The notes below the pieces were generated by a model that saw only the letters and a list, made by a program, of their open reading frames with translations, had not been told where the DNA came from and searched no databases. From contig NZ_CP109479.1 of the NCBI RefSeq assembly GCF_036227485.1, positions 1,798,001-1,862,000 on the forward strand: a stretch of DNA of 64,000 nucleotides, written 5' to 3'. The position numbers were made by a program, and so were the translations under genes. Below, piece by piece: positions 44,152-54,300 of the stretch. How positions within the stretch are numbered: the first letter of the stretch is position 1; each line of letters begins with the position of its first letter. This DNA is from Streptomyces sp. NBC_01451. Lineage in GTDB: Bacteria > Actinomycetota > Actinomycetes > Streptomycetales > Streptomycetaceae.

Positions 44152-44174
44152 TTGTCAGTGGCTGCCGATAGCGT
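44152..44174 (+). promoter_or_regulatory. RecA-independent DNA-damage (PafBC-type) promoter
   Basis: TTGTCAGTG at 44152-44160, eight bases GCTGCCGA, then TAGCGT at 44169-44174. This is an exact match to the actinobacterial motif TTGTCRGTG-N8-TANNNT (RecA-NDp promoters, activated by PafBC after DNA damage). It sits about 80 bases before the first gene of the DUF4132/MoxR/VWA operon, in the right orientation. Confidence 0.78.
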
Positions 44175-44253
44175 TCGGCGCATCGTCAGAGCAGGACCGG
44201 GACGCACCGGCTCAAGCGTGCTGTTTTCCGGACGGTGTCAGGGGTGGGACCAC

Positions 44254-45120
44254 ATGGGTTGGTTGTCGGCGGGCGACGGGTACGAAGTCGCCCTGGTGGA
44301 GGGCCGGGTGGCCGCGCGGGCCACGTCCGGACGGGCGGCGGGGCGGCAGTTGAAGTCGCTGCCGAAGGCGGTGCGGGAGCACCCGGAGACGGACCGGCTG
44401 CGGCGGTTCGGCGAGTGGCTGGACCGGCACGCGGTGGCGTGCGTGGCGCAGGTGGACGCCTGGATGGTGTCGTCGCTGCCGGTGCCCACCGGGCTGTTGG
44501 CCCGGCTGTGGCCGGACGAGGCGTGGCAGTCGGCGCTGCGTGACCTCGCGGTCGTCGGGGACGACCCGGACGAGGTGGGCTTCCTGCGGGACGCGACGGA
44601 CGCCGGTGAGCTGCGGGTGGTGAACCTGGACGGCGAGACGGTCCGGCTGTCGCCTCGTACGGTGACGCTGCCGCACCCGGTGCTGCTGCCCGACCTGGAG
44701 GATCTGCGGGAGTTCGCGGCGGAGCTGGGCGTGACGCAGCGGGTGGAGCAGATCCACCGGGCCACCTGGCTCAGGCCGGCCGGCCTCGCCGAAACGGTCA
44801 CCGAGATACGGGAGTTCGCGGGCGGTAGGTACGACTCGCGGTTCGGTCTGGCCGCGCGGGCCACCGCACTGGGCTACCGGGTGTCCGGCGGCTACGCGAC
44901 CTGCCGGGTGCGGGACGCGGGGCGCGGCGTCGAGGCGGCGGTGTGGATCGGGGAGCCGTACTGGGACGGGGACACCGAGACCGGCGGCCTGACCTGGAGC
45001 GACGAGGAGGGCCGGGCGGTGCGGCCGTCCCGGGTCGGCCCGGTCGCCTGGTCCGAGGGGATGCGCATGGCGGCGGCGCTGTACGCCGGCCGCAGGATCG
45101 AGAAGGGCGAGGACGCATGA
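44254..45120 (+). CDS. DUF4132-domain protein
   Basis: 288 residues from ATG 44254 (GGGGTGGGACC site). The C-terminal half resembles DUF4132: DLREFAAELGVTQRVEQIHR, WLRPAGLAETVTEIREFAGG, RATALGYRVSGGYATCRVRD and the closing GMRMAAALYAG. DUF4132 is the domain of E. coli MolR/YehI, whose activity is unknown. The stop overlaps the start of the next gene (ATGA), so it is the first gene of a coupled operon. Confidence 0.78.
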   Translation: MGWLSAGDGYEVALVEGRVAARATSGRAAGRQLKSLPKAVREHPETDRLRRFGEWLDRHAVACVAQVDAWMVSSLPVPTGLLARLWPDEAWQSALRDLAVVGDDPDEVGFLRDATDAGELRVVNLDGETVRLSPRTVTLPHPVLLPDLEDLREFAAELGVTQRVEQIHRATWLRPAGLAETVTEIREFAGGRYDSRFGLAARATALGYRVSGGYATCRVRDAGRGVEAAVWIGEPYWDGDTETGGLTWSDEEGRAVRPSRVGPVAWSEGMRMAAALYAGRRIEKGEDA

Positions 45121-48100
45121 GCGACACGGGGACCATCTCGCAGGCCGAGGCCGCCGGACTGCTGGCGGCCGGGGCGGTGCTGCCGCCGGGTACGGAGGGG
45201 GCCGGTGAGCGGGCGGTGCCGCTGACCGCGCGCGCGTACCGGCATCCCGGGCTGGACGGCCGGGTGGTGGTGCGGCTGGTCGCGGCCGAGCTGGGCACGG
45301 CGGAGGACCTGGCCGCCGGTTTCCTCGGCCTGGAGCCGGACGGCGAACCGGCCGAGGTCGGACTCGGTCTGCGCCAGGCGCTGGGCTTCCCGGAGTGGGT
45401 GCTGGTGCACCACCCGGCGGACGGCCATCACGCGCTGGGCGTCGTACCGGAGCTGGACCGGGTGGCGCGGACGGCGAAGTCCAAGCCGAAGGCCGCGCTG
45501 GACGCCTACCAGGTGCTCGCCGGTCAGCTGGCGGCGTCCGTGCCGCACTTCCTGCCGACCTTCTACGAGCAGGCCGGGCGGGTCTTCCTGAGCGTGGAGA
45601 ACGCCACGTACGCGGCGCAGATGTTCACCCGGGCCCGCAGGTCCGAGGCCGAGCACGGTCTGACGGTCGACGAGGAGCGGCTGGACGCGGTGTTCCTGGA
45701 GTTCGCGCTCGCCGGGGCGCTGCCGGTGAAGGTGCTGTCGGGGTACGCGAAGGAGCTGGTCGCGCGGGTCCCGGCGCAGGAGGCGTTCGACCGGTTCCGC
45801 CGGCTGTGCGTGCGCCGTACGGCGGGCGGGCTGGCGCCGTCCGCCCAGATGGCGGGTGACCTGCGCAGGCTGGCCCGGGCCGCAGGCCTGGACCCGGTGG
45901 TGGAGGAGGGCGCGTATCTGACCGAACTGCTGGCGCTGCCCGCCACGTTGCGGGCGGCGGCGGGCTGGTGGAAGGCACACCGTCCGGCGCTGGCGGCGCT
46001 GGCCCGGCGGGAACCGGAGGTGCGCGGGACGCTGCTGGCGCTGATGCCTTCGGGAGACGACAGGGAACTGCCGGGACTGTGGCTGGAGTTGCTGGAGGAG
46101 TCCGGCGCCACGGCGGGGCTGTGCGACGACTCGCTGCCGGAGGCCGAGCGCCCGGTGGACGGGGCCACGGGCTGGCTCGGGCGGTTCCTGACGTTCCGTG
46201 ACTCCGGGTGGCGGCGGCGCGGCCGGCTGCCGGGGCTGTACCCGCTGGTGGAGCGGATGGCCAACCGGCTGCGGGCCGAACTCGCCGACTCCGGTGGGAC
46301 GTTGCCGGTCACGACCGATGACGTGGACCTGCTGGACCTGCTGCTGTCGCTGGAGCTTCCGGTCGCCGGCCCCGAGGAGCGCGCCCGGCTGGACCTGGAG
46401 CAGTGGGCGGAGGGTGAGGACAGGCGCGATCTGGTCGCGCTGGAGGCCGACGCCCGTTTCCGGCCCGCCTTCCGGCGCGGGGCCGACCGGTTCGGCAACG
46501 ACAAGGACGGTCGGCGGGCCCTGCGGGTCCTTGCCCGGTCCTCCGGCGGGCGGCCGATGCTGACGGAGTGGGTGCGCGAGGTCGCCGGGCGGTTCACCGC
46601 CGTCGGTCTGCCGGAACTGCCCGACGCCCTGGGCCGGTTGACCTGGTTGCCGGGCGAGACCCTGGCGCTCGCCGAGGCCGAGGTGCGCGCCGCGGTCGGC
46701 ACCGACCTCGCCCCGGTCCTCGTACGGAGCCTGCGGTCCGGGCTCCTCGACGAGCTGGGCTGGCCCGCCTGGGAGGAGGCCGCCGCCGCCCTCGTACCCG
46801 CCAAGGACATCGACGACCTGGTCGTCGCGGACGCCTGGCCGCATCTGATCGCCTCCGGCTCCTCGCAGGTACGGGTGCTCGGCGCCGAGGGCACCGTGCT
46901 CACCCACGACCTGCGGATACCGGACAAGGACTGCTACGGCGAGCCGGGCTGCCACTACGTGGACGGCGAACTGCTCGTCTACTGGCGGTCCCGCGAGGCG
47001 AACGGCGAACTGCGCGGTTACTGGCACGGGTCCGCCGACCGTCGGCAGCCCGTGCAGGGCGCCGGCCCCCGGGGCACGCAGGTCAACTATCTCGGCAACC
47101 TCGGCGCCGTCACCCTCCCGCTGTCCGGCGGCGGCCGGACCACGGGCACCGGTGTGGTGCACCGGGGCGACACCGCCGTGCCCGAGGAACGGTCGGTGAT
47201 CAGCGACGGCACCTCGTACTGGATCTGGGACCAGGACGGCCAGGACCGCGCGACCGCCGGTTGGTACGAGTACGCGCCGGCCACCGGTGAGCGCGGCCGG
47301 CAGAGCCTGCCCGGGTTCCTCGCCGACGCCACCCGCACCGCTCCGGCGGGAAGCATCTTCGAGTCCGGCTGGGTACTGCCCGCCCCGGACGGCGGGCTGC
47401 TGGGCTGGCGCGTGGTGAAGCTGCCCGACGGCTCGCTGCGCGGCGAGGACCCGGCCGGGAACGCCGTCGCCCTGCCCGCCGACGCCAGACGGCCGGTGCG
47501 GGCGCTGCTCTTCCCCGGCGCCGACCGGCCGGTGGCCGTCGTCACGGGCTCCTACAGCCTCACCCTGATCGACGAGGAGGGCGTCGTCACCGCCAGGGCC
47601 AAGACGGACAACCGGCCCGGGACGTTCGCGGCCGGCACCCTGGTGCTGCCCCCGCTGCGCTTCTGGCACCTCCTCCGGCCCCGCGACCCGCAGGGCTCCG
47701 AGGCGCTGCGCCGCGTCGACCGCGACACGGCGGCGGCGCTGCTGACCGCCGCCGCCCGGGAGCGCGCGGCCGGGGACCCGGACGAGCTGCCCGCGCTGGT
47801 CCGTACGCTGCTGCCGCAGGTCGGGCATGACGCCCTGGTGACGGGCATCGCCGCCGTGGTGCGGTTCGCGGCCACCCAGCAGGCCGCGCTGGACGCGGCG
47901 GCTGCCCGGCTCGCCCTGGAACTCGCGGGCGGCCGGCCGGAGGAGGGGCCCACCGGTCCGGCCGACCGGTTGCTCGACGCCGCGCTGGGCGGCCTCGGCC
48001 TCGTCCACTCCTGGTACGGGTACGGGCACGGCTCCGACGACACCGACCAGGTCTGCCGCCAGGTGCGGTTCATCGGCGAGGCACTGCGGGACGCCTCCGA

Positions 48101-50024
48101 GCCGGTGCCGGCGGTCCGCCTGCATCTCGACGGGCCGGAACTGCCGTCGGCACGGCTGGACTGGGAGTCCCTGCCCGACCTGTCCGTCACGGCGGCCTTC
48201 CGGGCCGCTGCCGCGACCACCGGGCCGGAGCACCGGGAGGCGTTGGGGGAACTCCTGCGCGAACTGGACGCCCAGGGCCTTGCGGTCGTCGAGCCGGCCC
48301 ACTGGCGCCGTTTCGAGCTGCGTCTGGACCGCGCCGAGTTCACCATGGCCGACGGCAGTGTGCGGTCCGGGTCCTGGCAGGGTCTGCTCCGGCTGACCGG
48401 CGGCGCGTTCCTGGCCTTCGTCGACGTGGAACGCCCGGACACCGGCAGCTACGAGTTCACGGCGCTCTTCCACGACCCGGCCGGGCTGTTCGAGGTCCCC
48501 GCCCCCTACACGGTGGCGTCCTCGTCCCCGGTGGGCGGGCCCAGGGAGGCAGGGTGGCTCGGGGCGTTCCTGACCGAGCTGGCCGCGCGGGGCGCGGCGC
48601 CCTGGTTCCCCGAGGCCGCCGAGGAGTTCGCCCGTCTGACCGGGGTCACACCGACCACGGCCGGGCTGGTCGTGGCCGGCCTGCCGCAGGTGGACACGTA
48701 CGAGCGGAACTTCCTCAGCCCCGAGGCCCGTAAGACGCTCGGGGTGAAGGTCGCCGACGCCGCCCTGGCCAAGGACGAGCTGCGCGGCCTGGACGCGGGC
48801 TTCCGGCGGGCCGTCGTCCGGGCGCTGCTGCCCGCCGACCCCGCACGGCTGTGGACGGAGGGCCCCGACGTGGCCGCCGCCGCGCAGGTCTGGAACGCCG
48901 AGCTGGGCCGACGGGCCGCGGTTCCCGAAGCGCTGCTCGCGGAGGCCGTCCGCGCGGTGCGGACATCGTGGGAGCCGAGCCGGGCGCTGCCCGCGCTCCT
49001 CGACCCGGCCGCCGAACCGCAGTTGAGCCGCGATCTGGCCTGGCACGTCAGTGGGGACCGGGTCCACCCGGTCGACTCGGACACCACCGGCTTCACCTCC
49101 CGCACCCTGGTCGGTACCGTCACCCTGGCCGCCTGGCTGGCCCACCGGCTCCCGGCGGGCGACCCGATCCGGGCCGCCCTCCCGGCCGCGCTGACCGCCG
49201 TACGGGACCGGCTGGCCAACCCCGGGCTGATGCTCGACCTCGACGAGTACGTCAGCCTGCCCGACTTCCGCAAGGTGGCCGGCGCCCCCACCGAGACCGG
49301 CGAGGGCTACGAGCGCTACGGCGCCGTCGTCATGGCCACGGCGGACGACCAGCCCGCGCCCGGCATCCGTACGGCACTGCTGGACGAGGCCGGGACCGAC
49401 CCGTTCCTGTCCGTCCTGCGCACCCGCGACCAGCGGCCCTTCCCGGCCGAGGTGGCGCTGCGCACCGCCGGCGACCCGCGCTTCACCGCCCTGCTGGCCG
49501 ATCCCGGTGACCCGCAGGCGGGGGCACGGGACAAGGACGGCACCTGGTGGCCGCAGGACCCCGCCCGGTCGGTGCCGGACCTGGTCGGCGAGGCGGCGAA
49601 GGAGTACGGCATCGGGGAGGACGCCGCCGTGCTCCACCTGATGCTGCTGGCGATGCCCGACCCGACCGACCGCAACACCGCGCGCTGGACGGGCTGGCCG
49701 CAACACCGGGGCGGGGCTGCCCGGCTCAAGGCCGCCCGCGCCGAACTGGCCGCCTCCGGCCTGGTCGTGGAGGCCAGCCGTGCCCGGGCCGGGCGGTCGC
49801 TCTTCCTGCCCGGCGGCTGGGTGGACCCCAGGTCCCCGCGCCTTCCGCTGGAGCAGTGGAAGCTGCCGCTGTACGACCTGGTCAACGGCGACCACCCGGT
49901 GCTCGGGGTGATCGTGCCGGCCGAACCCGTCGCCGACCTCTACCGCAGGGCCTGGCAGCGGGTCCGGGAAGGCGACGGCCCGCGTTTCCAGGAGCTCAAG
50001 GTCCGGCGCGGCCGGCGTCGCTGA
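45117..50024 (+). CDS. 1635-residue operon protein of unknown function
   Basis: A very large soluble protein, beginning MSDTGTISQAEAAGLLAAGA. It is mostly Ala/Leu-rich helical repeats with short beta segments; no signal peptide, membrane span, P-loop or zinc motif is evident. Readable landmarks include HFLPTFYEQAGRVFLSVENA, LLPQVGHDALVTGIAAVVRF and the C-terminal GGWVDPRSPRLPLEQWKLPL. I recall such proteins annotated only as DNA-binding or hypothetical, always next to MoxR/VWA genes. It is the likely scaffold or substrate-binding part of the complex; that is inference. Confidence 0.8.
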   Translation: MSDTGTISQAEAAGLLAAGAVLPPGTEGAGERAVPLTARAYRHPGLDGRVVVRLVAAELGTAEDLAAGFLGLEPDGEPAEVGLGLRQALGFPEWVLVHHPADGHHALGVVPELDRVARTAKSKPKAALDAYQVLAGQLAASVPHFLPTFYEQAGRVFLSVENATYAAQMFTRARRSEAEHGLTVDEERLDAVFLEFALAGALPVKVLSGYAKELVARVPAQEAFDRFRRLCVRRTAGGLAPSAQMAGDLRRLARAAGLDPVVEEGAYLTELLALPATLRAAAGWWKAHRPALAALARREPEVRGTLLALMPSGDDRELPGLWLELLEESGATAGLCDDSLPEAERPVDGATGWLGRFLTFRDSGWRRRGRLPGLYPLVERMANRLRAELADSGGTLPVTTDDVDLLDLLLSLELPVAGPEERARLDLEQWAEGEDRRDLVALEADARFRPAFRRGADRFGNDKDGRRALRVLARSSGGRPMLTEWVREVAGRFTAVGLPELPDALGRLTWLPGETLALAEAEVRAAVGTDLAPVLVRSLRSGLLDELGWPAWEEAAAALVPAKDIDDLVVADAWPHLIASGSSQVRVLGAEGTVLTHDLRIPDKDCYGEPGCHYVDGELLVYWRSREANGELRGYWHGSADRRQPVQGAGPRGTQVNYLGNLGAVTLPLSGGGRTTGTGVVHRGDTAVPEERSVISDGTSYWIWDQDGQDRATAGWYEYAPATGERGRQSLPGFLADATRTAPAGSIFESGWVLPAPDGGLLGWRVVKLPDGSLRGEDPAGNAVALPADARRPVRALLFPGADRPVAVVTGSYSLTLIDEEGVVTARAKTDNRPGTFAAGTLVLPPLRFWHLLRPRDPQGSEALRRVDRDTAAALLTAAARERAAGDPDELPALVRTLLPQVGHDALVTGIAAVVRFAATQQAALDAAAARLALELAGGRPEEGPTGPADRLLDAALGGLGLVHSWYGYGHGSDDTDQVCRQVRFIGEALRDASEPVPAVRLHLDGPELPSARLDWESLPDLSVTAAFRAAAATTGPEHREALGELLRELDAQGLAVVEPAHWRRFELRLDRAEFTMADGSVRSGSWQGLLRLTGGAFLAFVDVERPDTGSYEFTALFHDPAGLFEVPAPYTVASSSPVGGPREAGWLGAFLTELAARGAAPWFPEAAEEFARLTGVTPTTAGLVVAGLPQVDTYERNFLSPEARKTLGVKVADAALAKDELRGLDAGFRRAVVRALLPADPARLWTEGPDVAAAAQVWNAELGRRAAVPEALLAEAVRAVRTSWEPSRALPALLDPAAEPQLSRDLAWHVSGDRVHPVDSDTTGFTSRTLVGTVTLAAWLAHRLPAGDPIRAALPAALTAVRDRLANPGLMLDLDEYVSLPDFRKVAGAPTETGEGYERYGAVVMATADDQPAPGIRTALLDEAGTDPFLSVLRTRDQRPFPAEVALRTAGDPRFTALLADPGDPQAGARDKDGTWWPQDPARSVPDLVGEAAKEYGIGEDAAVLHLMLLAMPDPTDRNTARWTGWPQHRGGAARLKAARAELAASGLVVEASRARAGRSLFLPGGWVDPRSPRLPLEQWKLPLYDLVNGDHPVLGVIVPAEPVADLYRRAWQRVREGDGPRFQELKVRRGRRR

Positions 50025-50147
50025 GCCCGGCGGGACGGGGTGCGGCGCCCGACCGCCCGGCTCCGCACCCCGTCCCGCCCCAGACCCCGACTTCCGTACG
50101 GCACCCCAGTACGGCACCCCAGTGATCCGTGAAGCACAAGGAACCTC

Positions 50148-51308
50148 ATGACCCTGATGGAACAGGCGACAGCGCTCCCCGCCCGGCAGACGCTGCCGGC
50201 CGAGGAGCGCCACGCCACCGAACTCGCCTTCCTCGCCGCCCACGACGACGGTCCGCGCCCGCCCTGCTGGGCGCTGACCCCGCGCGCCGTGGTCACCTTC
50301 GTCTGCGGCAGCGGCGGCGAGACCCTGCACCTGCCGAAACCGCACGAGACGCTGCCCGCGCGGCTGGCCATCGCCCCCAAGTTCGTCGGCGAACGCGCCC
50401 TGGTGGAACGCTGCGTGGTCACCCTCGCCGGTGAGCGCGGCCTGCTGCTGGTCGGCGAACCGGGCACCGCCAAGTCGATGCTCTCCGAGCTGCTGGCCGC
50501 CGCCGTCAGCGGCACCAGCGCCCTCACCGTGCAGGGCACCGCGGGCACGACGGAGGACGCGTTCCGCTACGGCTGGAACTACGCCCTGCTGCTCGCCCAG
50601 GGGCCCACCCCGCAGGCCCTGGTGGCGTCCCCGGTGCTGACCGCGATGCGCGGCGGGCAGGTCGCCCGGATCGAGGAGATCACCCGCTGCCTGCCCGAGG
50701 TGCAGGACGCCCTGGTGTCGATCCTGTCCGACCGGCGCCTGAGCGTGCCCGAACTCGCGGGCACCGCCGACGCGTTGGTCCCCGCCGCACCCGGCTTCAG
50801 CGTCATCGCCACCGCCAACCTCCGGGACCGGGGCGTCTCCGAGATGTCCGCCGCCCTCAAGCGGCGCTTCAACTTCGAGACCGTCCATCCCATCGCCGAC
50901 GCGGACGCCGAAACCGCTCTCGTGCGCGGCCAGGCCACCGCCGCCGTGCAGCGGGCCGGTGCAGCCTTCGCCGTGGACGACGCCGTACTGGACGCGCTGG
51001 TCACCGTCTTCCGCGACCTGCGCTCCGGCCGCTCGGCCGAAGGCTGGGACGTCGAGCGGCCCGGCACGGTGATGTCCACCGCCGAGGCCGTACAGGTCGC
51101 CGCCTCCCTGGGCCTGGCCGCCGCCTACCTCCCCGCCGGGGATCTCCTCGACCTGGTACCCGGGCACCTCCTGGGCGTCGTACGCAAGGACGACCCCGCC
51201 GACCACGGACGCCTGCTCGGCTACTGGGACGGCCCGGTCCGCCGCCGCGCCGAGGACGGCTCCGCCATGTGGCGCCGCCTCTGGGACCTGCGGGAGAACC
51301 TGCGTTGA
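50148..51308 (+). CDS. MoxR-family AAA+ ATPase
   Basis: A 386-residue AAA+ ATPase. The Walker A is GEPGTAKS with Lys109. Walker B and sensor regions follow as GGQVARIEEITRCLPEVQDA and FSVIATANLRDRGVSEMSAA, the latter with the sensor-1 Asn. MoxR ATPases act as chaperones that remodel complexes together with VWA proteins; E. coli YehL is the closest relative by context. An AAGGAA site precedes the ATG. Its TGA overlaps the TTG start of the VWA gene. Confidence 0.9.
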   Translation: MTLMEQATALPARQTLPAEERHATELAFLAAHDDGPRPPCWALTPRAVVTFVCGSGGETLHLPKPHETLPARLAIAPKFVGERALVERCVVTLAGERGLLLVGEPGTAKSMLSELLAAAVSGTSALTVQGTAGTTEDAFRYGWNYALLLAQGPTPQALVASPVLTAMRGGQVARIEEITRCLPEVQDALVSILSDRRLSVPELAGTADALVPAAPGFSVIATANLRDRGVSEMSAALKRRFNFETVHPIADADAETALVRGQATAAVQRAGAAFAVDDAVLDALVTVFRDLRSGRSAEGWDVERPGTVMSTAEAVQVAASLGLAAAYLPAGDLLDLVPGHLLGVVRKDDPADHGRLLGYWDGPVRRRAEDGSAMWRRLWDLRENLR

Positions 51309-54300
51309 CCGTCGACCGGGCGGCGTTGACCGCCGCACCGCCGAGGACACCCGACGCCGACCCCCGGGAGGCGGTGGCGGCCCTCGCGGCCTCCGTACGG
51401 CCGTACCTTCTCGGCGTACGCCACCACAGTCCCGCGCTGGCGTCCGCCGTGCCCGCGCTGCTGGACGCCGCCGGGGCCGAGGTGGTGTGCGTCGAGTTGC
51501 CGGCCGACTTCCAGCGGTGGCTGCCGCATCTCGCCGACCCGCGCGCCGTCGCCCCGCTGGCCGTGGCGGGCGCCGGAGAGGACGGCGGGCTCGCCTTCTA
51601 CCCCTTCGCCGACTTCTCGCCGGAACTCGCCGCGATCCGCTGGGCCCGCGAGCGCGGTGCCACCGTGCTGTGCTGCGATCTTCCACTGGCCGACGCGGGC
51701 TGGTCAGCACCGGCCGGGCCGGTCCCGGCGGCGAGCGGTGCGACGCCCGGTGGGGACAGTGGCAACAGCGGTACGGGCAGCGATCCGGGCACCGGCACAC
51801 CCACCCCGGCGGCCGACACCGGGAGCGTCTACGCCGATGGTCTCAGCGCCGCCGGTACCGGGCGCGACGGCGACGACCTCTGGGACCGCGCCGTCGAAGT
51901 CCTCGCCCCCGGCTGCACACCCGAGGCCGTCCGCCGTGCCGCTCTAGGCGTCGGCTGGGCCCTGCGCCAGGACGCGGCGGCCACCGGCGGCATCCCCGCC
52001 ACCGACCTCGCCCGCGAGGCCCGTATGCGCCGCGTCCTCACCGAGGCCGCCGCCGGTGGCCGTCGCGTCGCAGCCGTGGTCGGTGCCTTCCACGCCCCGG
52101 CCCTGACCGGGGCGGACGCGTTCCCCGCCGGGCGGGATGCCGACACCCCGCCCCACGAGCCCGGTGAGACCCGGCCGGCCCCGACGGGAACGGCGCGAAC
52201 GCCTGGAACGCCGAGTGGGGCCGAGCGCCGGGCGCCGGTCACCTCGCTGGTCCCGTACTCCTTCGATCTGCTGGACTCGCGCTCCGGATACCCCGCCGGA
52301 ATCCGCGACCCCCGCTGGCAGCAGGCGGTTCTCACGGCCGGCGGCGACCCCGGCCGGGTGCGCGAGGCCGCCGCCCGCGCGATCACCGGGCTGTGCCGGG
52401 AGATGCGGGCCGCCGGGCACACCGCGGGCACGGGCGAGGCGACCGAGACCCTGCGACTGGCCTGCGACCTCGCCAGGCTGCGCGGCCTGCCCGCACCCGG
52501 CCGGGGGGAACTGCTGGAGGCGGTGACCACCGTGCTCGGCCAGGGCGAACCGCTGGGCCGGGGCCGGGCGCTGGCCCGCGCGCTCGAAACGGTACTGGTC
52601 GGTGCCGAGCGGGGACGCATCGCGCCCGGCACGCCCCGGTCGGGTCTCGGCCCGTCGGTGGAGGCGGAGTTGGCCACACTGCGGCTGCCGGGCCCGGACA
52701 GCGCGGAACCCCGTGAGATGCGCCTGGACCCCTTGCGGTCCGAACTCGACGGCGGACGGGAGATCCTGCTCCAGCGACTCCAGGTGTGCGGCATCGGATA
52801 CGGCGAGCCGGTCGCGGTGACCGGCACCGGGGACGCGTCCGCCCTCACCACACGATGGCGGCTGGCCTGGACCCCGTCCGTGCCCGCGCGGCTCGACCTG
52901 GCGGGCGTACGCGGCGTCAACGCCGCCCAGGCCGCCGCCGGAACGCTGCGCGAGACGTACCGCCGCGAGACGGCCGACGGCGGCGCCACCTGCGCACAGC
53001 TCCTGAGCGGGCTGCGCGACGCGGCCCGGTGCGACCTGCCGGATCTGGTCGCCGACCGCCTTGCCGAGGCCTCCGTCGTCCTCCCGTCCGCCGCCACCCT
53101 CCCCGAACTGCTGGACGCCCTCGACCTGTTGGAGGCGCTGCGCCGGGGCCACCTGCCCGGCACCACGCCGGAGGGGCGCGGGCAGGCCGCCGAACTGGCC
53201 GTCACCCTGCTCGAAGCCGCCGTACGGGCACTGCCCGGACTGGCCGGCAGCGACGATCCGCAGGACGCCGCCGCGCTGGTCGCCCTGGCGGCCAGGGCCG
53301 GTGAACACCGCCTCGGGCTGCGGCTGGACGACGCGCTGGGCGCACTCGCGCGCACCGGCTCCCCGCTCGTCCAGGGGGCCGCGCTCGCGGCCAGGGTCCT
53401 GCTCGACCTCGACAGCCCCGACGCGCTCGGCGCCCGGGCCGCGGGCTGGATCGACACCGCGACCGGCCCGGACGGCCGCCACCGCCTGGCACGCCTGCTC
53501 ACCGGCCTGCTCGCCGCCGCCGGACCGCTGCTCCAGGCGGCCCCCGCCACCCTCACCTCCCTGCTGGACCGCATCGACGGGCTCACCGACCAGGCCTTCC
53601 TGGACCGCCTGCCCGCGCTTCGCGGCGGCTTCGACAGCCTCTCCCCCGCGGCCCGCGACCGCCTCCTGCACACCATCACCGAACGCCTGGGCGACCGCCT
53701 CGACCTCACGCTGGCCGCCCCGCCCGAACTCATCGCCCTGTGGACCGCCGCCGACACCGCCGGACTGGCCGCCCTCACCGCCCTGGGCCTGCCGTTCCCG
53801 GCGGACGGCGTGCCCGGTGCCGACGGCTCAGCCCAACGGGAGGCTCAGGGAGCCCCGGACACGTCCGGAGGAGCACCCGGACCGGCGCAGCCGCGCGAGG
53901 CCGCGACACCGCCTGAGCACACTGAGCCGGCGACCGTGAGCGGAACACCGGCCGACGCCGGGCCTGCCTTCACGCGGCCCGCGGTACCGGCCGGCCCCGT
54001 GACGGCACCCGTGACGCCACCGGTCGGCGCGGCGGAGCCGCGCCTCGGTCCCGTCGACCGGTGGCGGCTGCTGCTAGGCCGGGAGACCGACCGCCTCCCC
54101 GCCGGAGCCCGCCGTTACGCGCGCGCCCTCGACGAGCTGTACGGGGCCGGGCGCGGCGAGGGTGCCACCGACGTCGGCGACTCAACCGGCGGCGGCCAGG
54201 AGGGGGCCTTCCCCACCGCCCGCGAATGGGCCGGGGAACTCGACGCCCTGTTCGGGGCCGAGGTCCGGGAGGAGGTCCTCGGCAGGGCCGCCGGCACGGG

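Noticed and set aside
44892..51800. A 2302-codon minus-strand open frame
   Set aside because: It lies antisense to the DUF4132/MoxR operon, is full of Gln, Arg and Gly runs, and has no family motif. It is a GC-bias shadow of the real plus-strand genes.
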